Shown here one piece after another: positions 39,470 to 48,147 of a stretch of DNA of 64,000 nt. Position 1 is the stretch's first letter. Every line of letters starts with the position of its first letter. The position numbers and the translations under genes were made by a program. Below the pieces are notes generated by a model. It searched no databases. It worked only from the letters and a program-made list of their open reading frames with translations, and was not told where the DNA came from. The DNA is taken from positions 124,001-188,000 of the forward strand of contig NZ_JALJQZ010000003.1 of NCBI RefSeq assembly GCF_022968395.1, in the 5' to 3' direction. The DNA is from Affinirhizobium lemnae (GTDB taxonomy: Bacteria; Pseudomonadota; Alphaproteobacteria; Rhizobiales; Rhizobiaceae).

Positions 39470-40285
39470 TCAGGCTCTGTCATGTCTTTCGATGACGCCG
39501 GGATCAAAGGCCGAAAATAGCAGATAGCCAAAGAGGAAACCGCCGATATGCGCGTCCCAGGCGATGGCCGAATCGTCACCCCCTACGAGCGGAATGCCCA
39601 AAGCGATCAGCACGTTTCCGAGGAACCATAGGATTGTAAAAATGAGGACCGTTCTGTTGCGCATGGCGCCGACAATTCCCTGGCGCGGCAGAAGATGAAC
39701 ATCGCGCCCGAACATGCCGGTGCCGCTGGCGGGAAATGCGAACCGACATGCGGCGCCCATTAATGCGGAAATGACACCCGATGCGCCGATCAGGATCGTC
39801 TCCTGACCCCAGTTCAGCGCGGCGTGGAAAAAGGCGGAACAGGCAGCCGACAAGGCCCAGAACACCATGAAACGCTTGAAGCCGATGCGACGGAAAACGG
39901 GGGCCCCAAATGCTGCGAGCCAAAGCCCGTTGAAGGCCAGATGCTCGATACTCCCGTGCAGGAAAGAATAGGTGACCGGGGTCCAAAGCCATTCCAGCCC
40001 CTGCCCCGATAGCGGAAACACATACCGTAGCGGTGTATAGGCAAGCTCGAACAGGAAGTAAGCTCGCATCTCGTCGGACAGCACGTAGGCATCCAGGACG
40101 AACAGGACGATCAGAAGTCCTAGAATTGCGAGTAATGGTCCCGGCAGGTTGATTGCCGGCTCACGGCGCTGTGACGCGCGGCGAATATCTTCATTCATTC
40201 CACGACCGTGGTGAATGCCTCGCTGTGCGGGCGTCTCTTCCTCTGGCGGGGTGGCTCCCCAGGGTGTTTCGGGCGGTTTTTCCAT
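39470..40285 (-). CDS. Rhomboid-family intramembrane serine protease
   Basis: A 271-residue membrane protein with six predicted helices. The catalytic pair is intact: Ser169 in TILIGASGVISALMG and His246 in IAWDAHIGGFLFG. The support motif HGSIEHLAFNGLWL is also present. AGAGGAA lies upstream of ATG 40285; the open frame extends further to 40378. The ~40-residue N-terminal cytosolic tail is charged. Substrates unknown. Confidence 0.88.
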   Translation of the reverse strand: MEKPPETPWGATPPEEETPAQRGIHHGRGMNEDIRRASQRREPAINLPGPLLAILGLLIVLFVLDAYVLSDEMRAYFLFELAYTPLRYVFPLSGQGLEWLWTPVTYSFLHGSIEHLAFNGLWLAAFGAPVFRRIGFKRFMVFWALSAACSAFFHAALNWGQETILIGASGVISALMGAACRFAFPASGTGMFGRDVHLLPRQGIVGAMRNRTVLIFTILWFLGNVLIALGIPLVGGDDSAIAWDAHIGGFLFGYLLFSAFDPGVIERHDRA

Positions 40286-40436
40286 GCGGGTCGGGTTCCT
40301 CTGCCGAAATCTATTAGCAGATCGCAACCCCATGAGCGAGCAACGATTGCGGGATTTGCTGCTCCTGCAGTGGCCCAACGCGTTGGAGTGGCATGCTTTT
40401 CGCTCCGTGGATTAGAAATGGCAGGCATGACGCCTG

Positions 40437-41036
40437 ATGCGACACAGAATGGAACAAAACGTGCAGATGTTGAGCAACCACAGTAACGAAGTGTTGAGCT
40501 ATTGGTACAGCCTGCGCCGCGCGAACAAAGCGCCACTTAGGACCCAGTTCGATCCCACGGAAATCCGCTCGCGTCTGCCCGATCTCATCATGCTAGGCTG
40601 GCAGGATCTCGATCTTGTGTTTCGTTTGGCAGGCACGCGGGTCTGCGAACTTTTCGGCGAAGAGTTGCGAGACCGAACCTTTGAGACGTTGTGGAATCCG
40701 CGGTCCCGTGATCAGGTAGCCGAAGCCACCTTGTCCGCCTTCAGATCAGAGACCGCGATCCATTGCAGCGTGAACGCCATCCAAAATGGACGTGCCGTGC
40801 GCTTGGAGATGCTTCTGCTCCCCTTGCGTTCAGCGGACGGGGCATGTGATCGTCTGCTGGGCTCCATTGTTCTGGGAGAAGACGCACCCCCCTCCTATAT
40901 CATTAATCCTGGCACGCTCGTGCTCGATACATGGCAGCCAACCTTTGCGCCCGGAACCGTCTTTGGCTCGACAACGGAAATCACCAGAGACAGGGTCGGC
41001 CAAAGCTTCATCAGGCGGCTTTTCCATCTAAGCTGA
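40437..41036 (+). CDS. PAS-domain (PAS_5) protein
   Basis: About 199 residues resembling the rhizobial PAS_5 group: SYWYSLRRANKAPLRTQFDP, SRLPDLIMLGWQDLDLVFRL and GTRVCELFGEELRDRTF, followed by the beta part of the fold. No output domain is attached. ATG 40437 or ATG 40449 could be the start; neither has a strong ribosome site. It precedes the PilZ gene on the same strand, and the two may act in one signalling circuit, which is inference. Confidence 0.75.
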   Translation: MRHRMEQNVQMLSNHSNEVLSYWYSLRRANKAPLRTQFDPTEIRSRLPDLIMLGWQDLDLVFRLAGTRVCELFGEELRDRTFETLWNPRSRDQVAEATLSAFRSETAIHCSVNAIQNGRAVRLEMLLLPLRSADGACDRLLGSIVLGEDAPPSYIINPGTLVLDTWQPTFAPGTVFGSTTEITRDRVGQSFIRRLFHLS

Positions 41037-41063
41037 GCAGTCGCGACAACCCCAGGAGTCGGA

Positions 41064-41079
41064 TTGACCCAATGTTAAC
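41064..41079 (+). promoter_or_regulatory. Near-consensus CtrA-type site upstream of PilZ gene
   Basis: TTGA (41064-41067), seven bases, TTAAC (41075-41079): one mismatch to TTAA-N7-TTAAC. It lies 46 bases before the PilZ start, where an activator site for that gene would be expected. Confidence 0.4.
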
Positions 41080-41125
41080 CGGCTGAGAGTAAGCATGTCT
41101 GGTAGATGACGGACGAAAGAGTGCA

Positions 41126-41731
41126 ATGTTCTCATTCCAGCCAGCAGCACAACCACAGAAGCCCGCTCCTCCCCGTACCTTCCAAAGAGTGACGGTCAAT
41201 ATGAGCGGCCGTCTTATGCTTGCCTCGCGCGAGGAATACCCCTGCCTTGCCTCCGAAATGTCGCCCGGCGATGTCATGCTCGAATGCATCGGCGCTCCGC
41301 GCGTCGGCGAACGGATCATTGCCTACATCGATCATCTTGGCCGGCTGGAAGGCCAGGCATTGCAACTGACAGATACTGGCTTCGTAATGTCGATCACGGC
41401 CACGGATCGCAAGCGGGAAAAGCTGGCCGCGCAGCTGACATGGCTGGCAAACCGACACGAACTCGGCCTGCCGGAAGACCGACGCCATGACCGCCTTTCA
41501 CCGCGCATCACGCGCGCCGAACTGCGGCTTGAGGACGGTACGAGTTATCCTTGCCGTCTCGCCGACCTCTCGCTGTCCGGTGCGGCGGTGGATTGCGATG
41601 TTCGCCCACCCGTCGGCACCCCCGTTTTCCTCAACAACATGCGTGGACGCGTCGTTCGCCATTTCGCAGAAGGTGTCGCGATCGAATTTGCGATGGTGCA
41701 AACGCGCGAAAGCCTGCGCGACTTCCTCTAG
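41126..41731 (+). CDS. Double PilZ-domain protein
   Basis: A 201-residue protein with two PilZ-like domains. The C-terminal one (~118-200) has the c-di-GMP signature: RRHDRLSPRI (R-rich motif) and LADLSLSGAAVDCD (D-x-S-x-x-G). The N-terminal one (~15-110) keeps RTFQR, but its second motif reads ASEMSPGDVML, one residue short between Ser and Gly, so ligand binding there is doubtful. Likely a c-di-GMP effector in motility or envelope control. AAAGAG precedes ATG 41126. Confidence 0.85.
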   Translation: MFSFQPAAQPQKPAPPRTFQRVTVNMSGRLMLASREEYPCLASEMSPGDVMLECIGAPRVGERIIAYIDHLGRLEGQALQLTDTGFVMSITATDRKREKLAAQLTWLANRHELGLPEDRRHDRLSPRITRAELRLEDGTSYPCRLADLSLSGAAVDCDVRPPVGTPVFLNNMRGRVVRHFAEGVAIEFAMVQTRESLRDFL

Positions 41732-41757
41732 GAACAGCTCACAGTCGCCTCAGATTG

Positions 41758-41786
41758 AACCCGGCCATCGCGCCGGGTTTTTGATT
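41758..41786 (+). terminator. Rho-independent terminator of the PilZ gene
   Basis: AACCCGGC (41758-41765) pairs with GCCGGGTT (41772-41779), loop six bases, followed by TTTTGATT. It lies 26 bases after the PilZ stop. Confidence 0.85.
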
Positions 41787-41789
41787 CCT

Positions 41790-42296
41790 GGCACCCGAGA
41801 GATCCGTTGCCTGAAATGCGGTTCGATGCGTACCGAATTTAACCAATGCTCCACCATGTTTTGTGTCGTACAGAGTCCGTGCAGAAAAAAATGTACGAAA
41901 AAGACGCGTTTTTTTGACTGCAATCTCGGCCTCAACTTCCGTCTGGGCCTCGCTTCCGCATTCAATTTCCCGCCTGAGGGGCGGGATTTCAGACGCGAAA
42001 ATGATGTTGATCATTTCCTGAAGCTCGTGATTTGTGACCCGAATTGGTCATCACGGATTACTACGGTCCAACCAAGGCGACGCAATTTCAGCAACTTACC
42101 TGATCATCTATCGAATTATCCTCAAACTTGCGCATAATTTGAATGAAATTTGGGTCAAAACCGATTCAGATTCGAATTGCATTTGGATCAAATCAGCGCT
42201 CAATTTTAGACGCATTAAATTCAATTAAGCATCTGATTTTACTGTCAATTTTGGCACAGTTTGAAGGTGCGTGTGAGACATTCCCCTCATCGAAAC
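41790..42296. other. AT-rich intergenic region upstream of BTLCP gene
   Basis: About 500 bases without a supported gene. GC content drops clearly between about 42090 and 42250. That part holds related short motifs: AATTTGGGTCAAA near 42148, ATTTGGATCAAAT near 42181, and CGAATTGGTCA near 42040. It probably contains the promoter and regulator sites of the BTLCP gene. AT-rich promoter islands in rhizobia are typical targets of MucR/Ros-type proteins, but no defined site can be claimed. Confidence 0.5.
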
Positions 42297-42308
42297 GGGG
42301 AGAACAAA

Positions 42309-42917
42309 ATGTTTCACATCAAGAAGATCGCCGCTGGCTTGGCCATCGTCGCAGCAGCCCTCAGCGCAGGCAATGCCAACGCCGCAAGCACCGCGCAGAT
42401 GCAGGTGACCGGCAAGGCCAATCCACCCATCGGCCATTATGAATTCTGCCAGACCTATCGCAGCGAATGCGTTCCAACGGACGGGGACCGTGGTCCTCTG
42501 GTTCTGACGGAAGATCGCTGGAGAAAAATTCTCGATGTGAATTTCACCGTCAACTCGACGATCACTCCCATGACAGACCAGGAGATTTACGGCGTCGAGG
42601 AACGTTGGGCCTATCCGCGGACAGTCGGCGATTGTGAAGACTTCGTTCTCCTCAAGAGAAAGCTTCTAATCAATCAGGGTATCAGCCCTTCGGATCTCTT
42701 GATCACCGTTGTCCTGCAGCCGAATGGCGAAGGCCATGCCGTACTCACGGTCCGGACCGATCGCGGCGATTTCGTTCTCGACAATATGCGCAACAAGGTC
42801 ATGCTGTGGTCCGAAACCGAATACACCTATCTCAAACGTCAGGCCGTCGATGATCCAGGCGCATGGGTGAAATTGCAGGATGGCCGCGCCAACGCGGTGG
42901 CTAGCGTCAGAAAATAA
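42309..42917 (+). CDS. Periplasmic transglutaminase-like cysteine peptidase (BTLCP, DUF920)
   Basis: A 202-residue secreted protein with signal peptide (IAAGLAIVAAALSAGNANA). The catalytic triad of the bacterial transglutaminase-like fold is present: Cys109 in VGDCEDFVLLKRKLL, His143 in GEGHAVLTVRT and Asp158 in FVLDNM. GGGGAG at 42297-42302 precedes ATG 42309; the frame extends upstream but without a ribosome site. LapG, a relative, cuts a surface adhesin under c-di-GMP control. Here the target is unknown and no lapD-like gene is adjacent. Confidence 0.88.
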   Translation: MFHIKKIAAGLAIVAAALSAGNANAASTAQMQVTGKANPPIGHYEFCQTYRSECVPTDGDRGPLVLTEDRWRKILDVNFTVNSTITPMTDQEIYGVEERWAYPRTVGDCEDFVLLKRKLLINQGISPSDLLITVVLQPNGEGHAVLTVRTDRGDFVLDNMRNKVMLWSETEYTYLKRQAVDDPGAWVKLQDGRANAVASVRK

Positions 42918-42936
42918 GCTTCATCCCCGTGAAGCC

Positions 42937-42974
42937 AAAGGCGTCGCTCCACTCCCCGTGGGCGGCGCCTTTTA
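42937..42974 (+). terminator. Terminator after BTLCP gene
   Basis: AAAGGCGTCGC (42937-42947) pairs with GCGGCGCCTTT (42962-42972) with one mismatch, followed by further T. It lies about 20 bases after the stop. Confidence 0.75.
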
Positions 42975-42979
42975 TTCGT

Positions 42980-42995
42980 TTAATGATTGGTTAAC
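42980..42995 (+). promoter_or_regulatory. Perfect CtrA-type site, TTAA-N7-TTAAC
   Basis: TTAA (42980-42983), TGATTGG, TTAAC (42991-42995). The full CtrA consensus lies in a true intergenic region directly behind a terminator and 68 bases before the next gene, where a promoter must lie. The best candidate CtrA site in the window. Confidence 0.6.
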
Positions 42996-43063
42996 CATAA
43001 ACGCGAATGCTTCGGACAATGATGCGCAGCTAGTTTGGCGCTTCCGGAACATGGTGTGCGACA

Positions 43064-43813
43064 ATGGCTTCTCATACGAATGATAGCGATGAAGGCTTCG
43101 AGCCAATCATCTCCAATCGGCTTGCCATCAAATTGGTATCGGCTCTCGCAGGGCTGGTCCTTATAGCCGGGCTGATTACAACTGCAGGCCACTGGCTTGG
43201 TCAGCGAATGGCTTCTGGCGGGCATACCGAGAGTGCAGAAGTATTCGACATTGCGATAGGCTCAGACATCGTTTCGGTTCCAGCCAACATGATCAGGCTG
43301 GCCGAACAACGGGCATCCGGCAAAGCCTCGGGTTTGAACCTTTATCTGACCTGGCCGGAGATGCAGGGATACTCGGCCGCGGAGAGGGGCCGCTTCGATA
43401 CGCCCGACACGTCCAATGACCTGATTTTTGTCGAACTTTCAGAAGCCACTATGTCCCGCGATATGTCTGGACGGTTCGAGCCGATCTATCAGAGGCTCTT
43501 ATCCGGTGATTCAACAGACTTTGGCCATGGCCTCACGCTGCATCATCTGAAAGCCGATAGCGGGTATGGCGATGAAGTTCTTCTATCCGCCCACCGTCCA
43601 GGAAAGCCAGACTATGTGGTGCGGTGCCTTCTGCCCCAACGCGGACAGGAGGCGAGCAGCGCCGATTGTCAGCGGGATATTCATGCGGGAAACGGGTTGA
43701 GCATCCTCTATCGCTTCTCATCCAAACGTTTAGCCGAGTGGGACCATATTGATGCCGCTATTGGAGCTTTTGTCGCAAACAGGCTAACGGGCCAAAAATC
43801 CGACAATCCGTGA
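43064..43813 (+). CDS. Membrane-anchored periplasmic protein, hypothetical
   Basis: A 249-residue protein with a ~22-residue cytosolic start, one membrane helix (IKLVSALAGLVLIAGLITTAG) and a ~200-residue periplasmic domain. That domain has regular features (LNLYLTWPEMQGY, DLIFVELSEATMSRDM, a Cys pair in RCLLPQRG...SADCQRD that could form a disulfide). It resembles conserved proteins of unknown function in rhizobia. GGTG seven bases upstream is a weak ribosome site. A perfect CtrA-type site lies upstream, and the next gene acts on peptidoglycan, which hints at cell-cycle or envelope work (inference). Confidence 0.65.
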   Translation: MASHTNDSDEGFEPIISNRLAIKLVSALAGLVLIAGLITTAGHWLGQRMASGGHTESAEVFDIAIGSDIVSVPANMIRLAEQRASGKASGLNLYLTWPEMQGYSAAERGRFDTPDTSNDLIFVELSEATMSRDMSGRFEPIYQRLLSGDSTDFGHGLTLHHLKADSGYGDEVLLSAHRPGKPDYVVRCLLPQRGQEASSADCQRDIHAGNGLSILYRFSSKRLAEWDHIDAAIGAFVANRLTGQKSDNP

Positions 43814-43933
43814 AAAGTCGAACAGAGTTTGTAAACGTCTGTTCATCATAAACCACTTGGTAAGGCTAAGCCCCTAAAGTGATGAGAACGGTGCTGCGGG
43901 GGCAGCCGGACCCGATAACATGAATTGCAGTGA

Positions 43934-45430
43934 GTGAGTGCAAACGTGCTGAATTACATCAACACGACATCCTTCCCCAAGGGTGGCGCCTCGATTTTCC
44001 AGAAGATCGTCGGCCTCGTTTTCGTCGTAGCCTTGTTCGTCTTGCTTGGCGGGCATACGGCACACGCCAATCCGAAATATGCAGGTATCGTGGTTGATGC
44101 CAAAACCGGCAAGGTGCTCTATTCGGATGATCCGGATTCGCTGCGCTATCCGGCATCGCTCACCAAGATGATGACCCTTTACCTCACATTCGAGGCGCTT
44201 GAAGCGGGTCGCATTACCCTCGATACGGCGATTCCGGTCTCTACCCATGCGGCAGCAGAGCCACCATCGAAACTCGGCGTTCGCGCTGGCGGGTCCGTTA
44301 CCGTCGAGCAGGCCATCTTTGCGCTTATCACCCGCTCTGCCAACGATATCTCAACTGCTCTTGGTGAGTATCTGGGTGGCAACGAAGCCCGCTTTGCCAT
44401 GATGATGACGAACAAGGCCCGTGCACTAGGCATGACTCGCACAACTTATCGTAACGCCAATGGCCTGCCCAACACGGCGCAGATGACGACGGCGCGGGAC
44501 CAGGCACGCCTTGGCATCGCCTTGCGTCAGCATTTCCCCCAGTATTATGGCTATTTTTCCACGCGCTCCTTCAAGTTCGGCAAGCAGGTTATAGGCAATC
44601 ATAATCGTCTGGTCGGTAGCGTTGCAGGCGTGGACGGCATCAAGACGGGCTACACCCGTGCTGCAGGTTTCAACCTTGTTACCTCAGCACAGCTGAACGG
44701 TCGTTCCATCGTTGCGGTCGTTCTTGGCGGCACCAGCACGGCCGCTCGTGATGGCCAGATGCGCAAGCTGGTTGCTACCTATCTGCCACAAGCCTCTCAG
44801 GGCAGTGCCAGCAACCTGATCGCACAAGTTCGCACTCCAGCCCCACCAGTGGCTGCGTCTGTTCCGACGCCGATCACGGCGCAACCTTCCCCTGTTGCTG
44901 CTGCAGCGCAGGAGGTGGCCGTCAATCTTCCTACGGGCGCGCCACGTCCGTCAGCACGCTATGCCGAGGAAAAGCTGCCAGGCGCCTCAGCCTATTCGTC
45001 TGAACCAAGGGCTAATGGTGCCGCTGCGGCCGTGACTGCTGCACTGGATACGCCACCCTCTGTTATCCCCACGCCTGCACCGGAATACATGCCGACAGCC
45101 CGCGCAAAGGATCCAACGGACTCGTTGACGACTGCTTCGACACGTCCGGTCGCTGAAATGGCCCGAGCCGCAGCATCGCAGCCTTCAGGCTGGGTTATCC
45201 AGATCGGCGTGTCTCCGAACAAGGACTCCGCACTGGAAATGCTGGAAACCGCGCAGGCAAAGGTTGGTGGCGCGCTTCGTTCCGCAAAGCCATTCGCCAT
45301 GCCGGTGGATGCAAATGGCGGTCAGGTTTACCGTGCGCGTTTTGCCGGTTTCGATGACCAGAAGGCGGCTGTAAATGCATGCAACAGCCTGAAAAAGAAG
45401 GGCGTTGCCTGCTGGGCTGCACAACAGTGA
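43934..45430 (+). CDS. D-alanyl-D-alanine carboxypeptidase (DacF-type) with SPOR domain
   Basis: A 498-residue penicillin-binding protein. A signal/anchor (~22-45) precedes the S11 peptidase domain with Ser75-x-x-Lys78 in RYPASLTKMM, SAN in TRSANDIS and KTG in VDGIKTGYTRAAG. An Ala/Pro-rich linker (~290-410) leads to a C-terminal SPOR domain (GWVIQIGVSPNKDSALEML to the end) that binds denuded glycan at division sites. It trims stem peptides. Start GTG 43934; GTG 43946 also fits. An inverted-repeat element begins eight bases after the stop. Confidence 0.92.
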   Translation: MSANVLNYINTTSFPKGGASIFQKIVGLVFVVALFVLLGGHTAHANPKYAGIVVDAKTGKVLYSDDPDSLRYPASLTKMMTLYLTFEALEAGRITLDTAIPVSTHAAAEPPSKLGVRAGGSVTVEQAIFALITRSANDISTALGEYLGGNEARFAMMMTNKARALGMTRTTYRNANGLPNTAQMTTARDQARLGIALRQHFPQYYGYFSTRSFKFGKQVIGNHNRLVGSVAGVDGIKTGYTRAAGFNLVTSAQLNGRSIVAVVLGGTSTAARDGQMRKLVATYLPQASQGSASNLIAQVRTPAPPVAASVPTPITAQPSPVAAAAQEVAVNLPTGAPRPSARYAEEKLPGASAYSSEPRANGAAAAVTAALDTPPSVIPTPAPEYMPTARAKDPTDSLTTASTRPVAEMARAAASQPSGWVIQIGVSPNKDSALEMLETAQAKVGGALRSAKPFAMPVDANGGQVYRARFAGFDDQKAAVNACNSLKKKGVACWAAQQ

Positions 45431-45438
45431 AATGAGTA

Positions 45439-45707
45439 ATACCAAATGTCGATGATAGGAACCTATTGCGTGGGACCGGAGGCCTTTATCCGACGAGAAG
45501 CATACCGGAGAGCGATGCTCCTGCATCGGTCGAGGATTGCGACAAAGTCGGTGAAGGAAATCCGGCCCATCCAGAGGACCGGGCGCTTTTGGTCTTCGGA
45601 CGTCGTCGAAAATCCGCGCCGGACGGATTGGTCCGGCTGTGGTTTTCTTCTTGCCGCAAACCAAAATCGCTCCGGCGCAATCGGTCCCTATCATCGACAT
45701 TTGGTAT
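45439..45707. repeat. 269-bp element bounded by 21-bp perfect inverted repeats
   Basis: The 21 bases at 45439-45459 are the exact reverse complement of 45687-45707 (core ACCAAATGTCGATG). Inside, similarity goes on imperfectly: ATTGCG then CCGGAG occur on both arms with a short insertion on the left. Flanking AT dinucleotides may be part of the palindrome or a target duplication. No transposase is encoded. This looks like a MITE-type non-autonomous insertion or a rhizobial intergenic repeat. A long hairpin RNA is the alternative. Confidence 0.7.
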
Positions 45708-45789
45708 AGGGGAGGCAGTGCGCCTCCCGACACCATCTGCGTTTCGGATGGAAAACAGATCCTCGCTTGTATTGCGTTACGAGGTCACC

Positions 45790-46065
45790 ATGGCGACGAA
45801 TGAGAACAATCTCGACTTCGAGTTGCCGACAGGCTCGAAATCGAAACACCGTGGGGGCGCGCTTCATCCTCTGCACGAAGCCGCCATGCGGTTAGCCGCT
45901 ATGGGGATGGGAATTGGTCGACCGAAAGAGAAGACGCGTGATCTCGTGTCGCTTCTTCTTTCCCATGGCGCACGGGCCTGGCGCCATACCCAGCCAAGGG
46001 TACATATACATCTGCATTTGGCAGCAAGGAGCGGTCGTTCACCGCTGCGTCTACGGCTCAAATAG
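45790..46065 (+). CDS. Small hypothetical protein (91 aa)
   Basis: ATG 45790 with GAGG five bases upstream. The product starts MATNENNLDFELPTGSKSKH, has a middle helix HEAAMRLAAMGMGIGRP and a basic, His/Arg-rich end (RVHIHLHLAARSGRSPLRLR). No known domain, signal peptide or membrane segment. Compositionally plausible, but the codon pattern of the last third resembles non-coding sequence. It follows the inverted-repeat element and converges with the DUF1489 gene. Confidence 0.4.
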   Translation: MATNENNLDFELPTGSKSKHRGGALHPLHEAAMRLAAMGMGIGRPKEKTRDLVSLLLSHGARAWRHTQPRVHIHLHLAARSGRSPLRLRLK

Positions 46066-46102
46066 TTCAACGAGGGCGCGGCGGAATGCGCCCTTTTCGC
46101 TT

Positions 46103-46540
46103 TCAGAGCAAGCCGAGTTCGGCCAGTTCCCGACGCAGATCTTCCGGCATGGAAGCGACATCATCGCCAATCGCACCCAGATCTCGCGGAGCATCCTCCT
46201 GCGGCAGATAACGCCAGCCCTGGAACGGACGCTTGGGCTGTGGGACCGTTTCGATGATTTCCGGCCCCAGCACGAGGTTGCATCGACCGATGCCATCTCC
46301 CCCGGTGAAGGTCACGATATCCAGCAGAGGTTGACGTGCTGTGACCTGCCCCTTGATGACCCAATAGAGCGAGCCGCCATCGAGCAGTTCCTCGACGCGT
46401 TTTGGCACCATGCGTGTCGTATGCGTGGAGTGGGGTTGAAGTCCGGCAGCAATAGCCGTCAACGAACGTTCGGCCACCCATTCCCTCAGATCCTGAAGGG
46501 AGTCGGCGCCAACGCAAAGCTTGATCAAATGAAGAGCCAT
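46103..46540 (-). CDS. DUF1489 family protein
   Basis: A 145-residue protein of the alphaproteobacterial DUF1489 family: MALHLIKLCVGADSLQDL, TRMVPKRVEELLDGGSLYWV and PFQGWRYLPQEDAPRDL are recognisable. Cytosolic, function unknown. It lies downstream of sdaA on the same strand but is separated by a terminator. Confidence 0.85.
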   Translation of the reverse strand: MALHLIKLCVGADSLQDLREWVAERSLTAIAAGLQPHSTHTTRMVPKRVEELLDGGSLYWVIKGQVTARQPLLDIVTFTGGDGIGRCNLVLGPEIIETVPQPKRPFQGWRYLPQEDAPRDLGAIGDDVASMPEDLRRELAELGLL

Positions 46541-46546
46541 AGAATG

Positions 46547-46582
46547 CTAAAAGACCCTCTTGCCGTTCCGGTCAAGAGGGTC
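46547..46582 (-). terminator. Rho-independent terminator of sdaA
   Basis: GACCCTCTTG (46553-46562) pairs perfectly with CAAGAGGGTC (46573-46582), loop ten bases. On the reverse strand the stem is followed by TTTTAGC. It lies about 30 bases after the sdaA stop. Confidence 0.85.
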
Positions 46583-46611
46583 CTTCACAGTCCAATCCTA
46601 AATTCCTGTGA

Positions 46612-48009
46612 TCAACATTCGACGACGTTGACGGCGAGGCCACCTGTCGAAGTTTCCTTGTACTTCTCGCTCATATCGTTTCCGGTCTGACGCATTGTCT
46701 CGATGGCTGCATCGAGTGGAACAAAGTGAGAGCCGTCGCCCTTGATGGCGAGCGACGCTGCCGTAACGGCTTTCACGGCCCCGAGGGCATTGCGCTCGAT
46801 GCAGGGAACCTGCACCAAGCCGGCAACGGGATCACACGTCATTCCCAGATGATGCTCAAGCGCAATTTCTGCGGCATTCTCGATCTGCTCTGGCGTTCCG
46901 TCCATCACAGCTGCCAGACCCGCCGCCGCCATGGCCGCGGCTGAGCCAACTTCGCCCTGACAGCCGACTTCAGCACCCGAAATTGAAGCGTTGTGCTTGA
47001 TGATGCCGCCCACTGCTGCTGCGGTTAGCAGGAAGGTTCGCACATCCTTGATCGTTGCATCTTCATGGAAGTGTAAAAAGTAGCGAATGCTGGCCGGGAT
47101 CACACCAGCGGCGCCATTGGTTGGAGCGGTGACCACACGTCCGCCGCCGGCATTTTCCTCGTTGACCGCCATAGCATAGACGCTCAGCCAATCGTTTGCG
47201 AGAACGGGATTAAGCCTATTGCTTCGGGCATCATTCGTCAGCTTTTCATAAATGGACTTGGCGCGGCGACGGACCTTCAAGCCACCCGGCATGATGCCGT
47301 CCACTTTCAGGCCCCTATCGATACAGCCGCTCATGGCAGACCAGATTTCATCCAGCCCGCGGTCCAGCTTCTCTTCGCTCATGCGCGTCAATTCATTGGC
47401 ACGCTTCATGTCAGCAATGCTGAGGCCGGACGCCCTCGCCATTTCCAGCATCTGCTTCGCCGTGGAGAAGGGATAGGGAACCTTGGCTGCTGCTGCGTTT
47501 TTTTGCCCGCGCATTGCTTCGAGTTCCGTATCGGTTACAACGAACCCGCCACCAATCGAATAATAGATCCGCTTAAGGAGAAGGCGACCGTCCTTATCAA
47601 ATGCCGAAAAGCTCATACCATTTGCGTGACCGGGCAAGGGTTGCTTCTTGTCGAAAATCAGATCCGTCGCGGGCTGGAAATCATAGCCGGGATGGCCCGG
47701 TGGCGTAATCCTGCCACTGCGTTCAACCTGTTCGATGACATCGTCCATCCGGTCCGGATCGACGGTATTGGGCGCTTCGCCCATCAAGCCCAGGATAACC
47801 GCCCTGCCCGTTCCATGGCCGATACCGGTGAAAGCGAGCGAGCCATGCAGGCTTGCCTTGATGGCGGAAACATGTGAGCCGACCGGCCGCGGCCATTCAT
47901 TGGATACGATCAGGTCCAAAAAGCGATTGGCGGCCGACATGGGTCCCATCGTATGCGAACTAGACGGACCTACTCCAATCTTAAAGACATCAAATACAGA
48001 TAAAAACAT
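46612..48009 (-). CDS. sdaA: L-serine ammonia-lyase (L-serine dehydratase, single chain)
   Basis: A 465-residue iron-sulfur enzyme converting L-serine to pyruvate and ammonia. The N-terminal domain starts [20 protein letters not shown]. The catalytic domain carries the cluster cysteines in [13 protein letters not shown] and [18 protein letters not shown], with [11 protein letters not shown]-like ligand region (here [14 protein letters not shown]). Length fits the single-chain type. A small hairpin CTGGACT/AGTCCAG (48056-48077) lies upstream and could be an operator. Confidence 0.95.
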   Translation of the reverse strand: MFLSVFDVFKIGVGPSSSHTMGPMSAANRFLDLIVSNEWPRPVGSHVSAIKASLHGSLAFTGIGHGTGRAVILGLMGEAPNTVDPDRMDDVIEQVERSGRITPPGHPGYDFQPATDLIFDKKQPLPGHANGMSFSAFDKDGRLLLKRIYYSIGGGFVVTDTELEAMRGQKNAAAAKVPYPFSTAKQMLEMARASGLSIADMKRANELTRMSEEKLDRGLDEIWSAMSGCIDRGLKVDGIMPGGLKVRRRAKSIYEKLTNDARSNRLNPVLANDWLSVYAMAVNEENAGGGRVVTAPTNGAAGVIPASIRYFLHFHEDATIKDVRTFLLTAAAVGGIIKHNASISGAEVGCQGEVGSAAAMAAAGLAAVMDGTPEQIENAAEIALEHHLGMTCDPVAGLVQVPCIERNALGAVKAVTAASLAIKGDGSHFVPLDAAIETMRQTGNDMSEKYKETSTGGLAVNVVEC

Positions 48010-48147
48010 ACTGCTATCGTTCCCAAATCGATCTCGTCAGGATGCGACAAACTAGCTGGACTGAACGCCAAGTCCAGTCCTTACAGCGACAGCTCACTGT
48101 ATAATTGTACGCTTCAGGCAGAGAGTGCTGCTGCTACAGCCAACGAC

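Noticed and set aside
45195-45736. Reverse open frame running through the inverted-repeat element
   Set aside because: Covers the end of the carboxypeptidase gene antisense and the repeat arms; open because of GC-rich composition, with no ribosome site or domain.
48056-48077. Hairpin CTGGACT/AGTCCAG upstream of sdaA as terminator
   Set aside because: Located before the gene with no U-tract; could be an operator but there is no supporting evidence, so only mentioned with sdaA.
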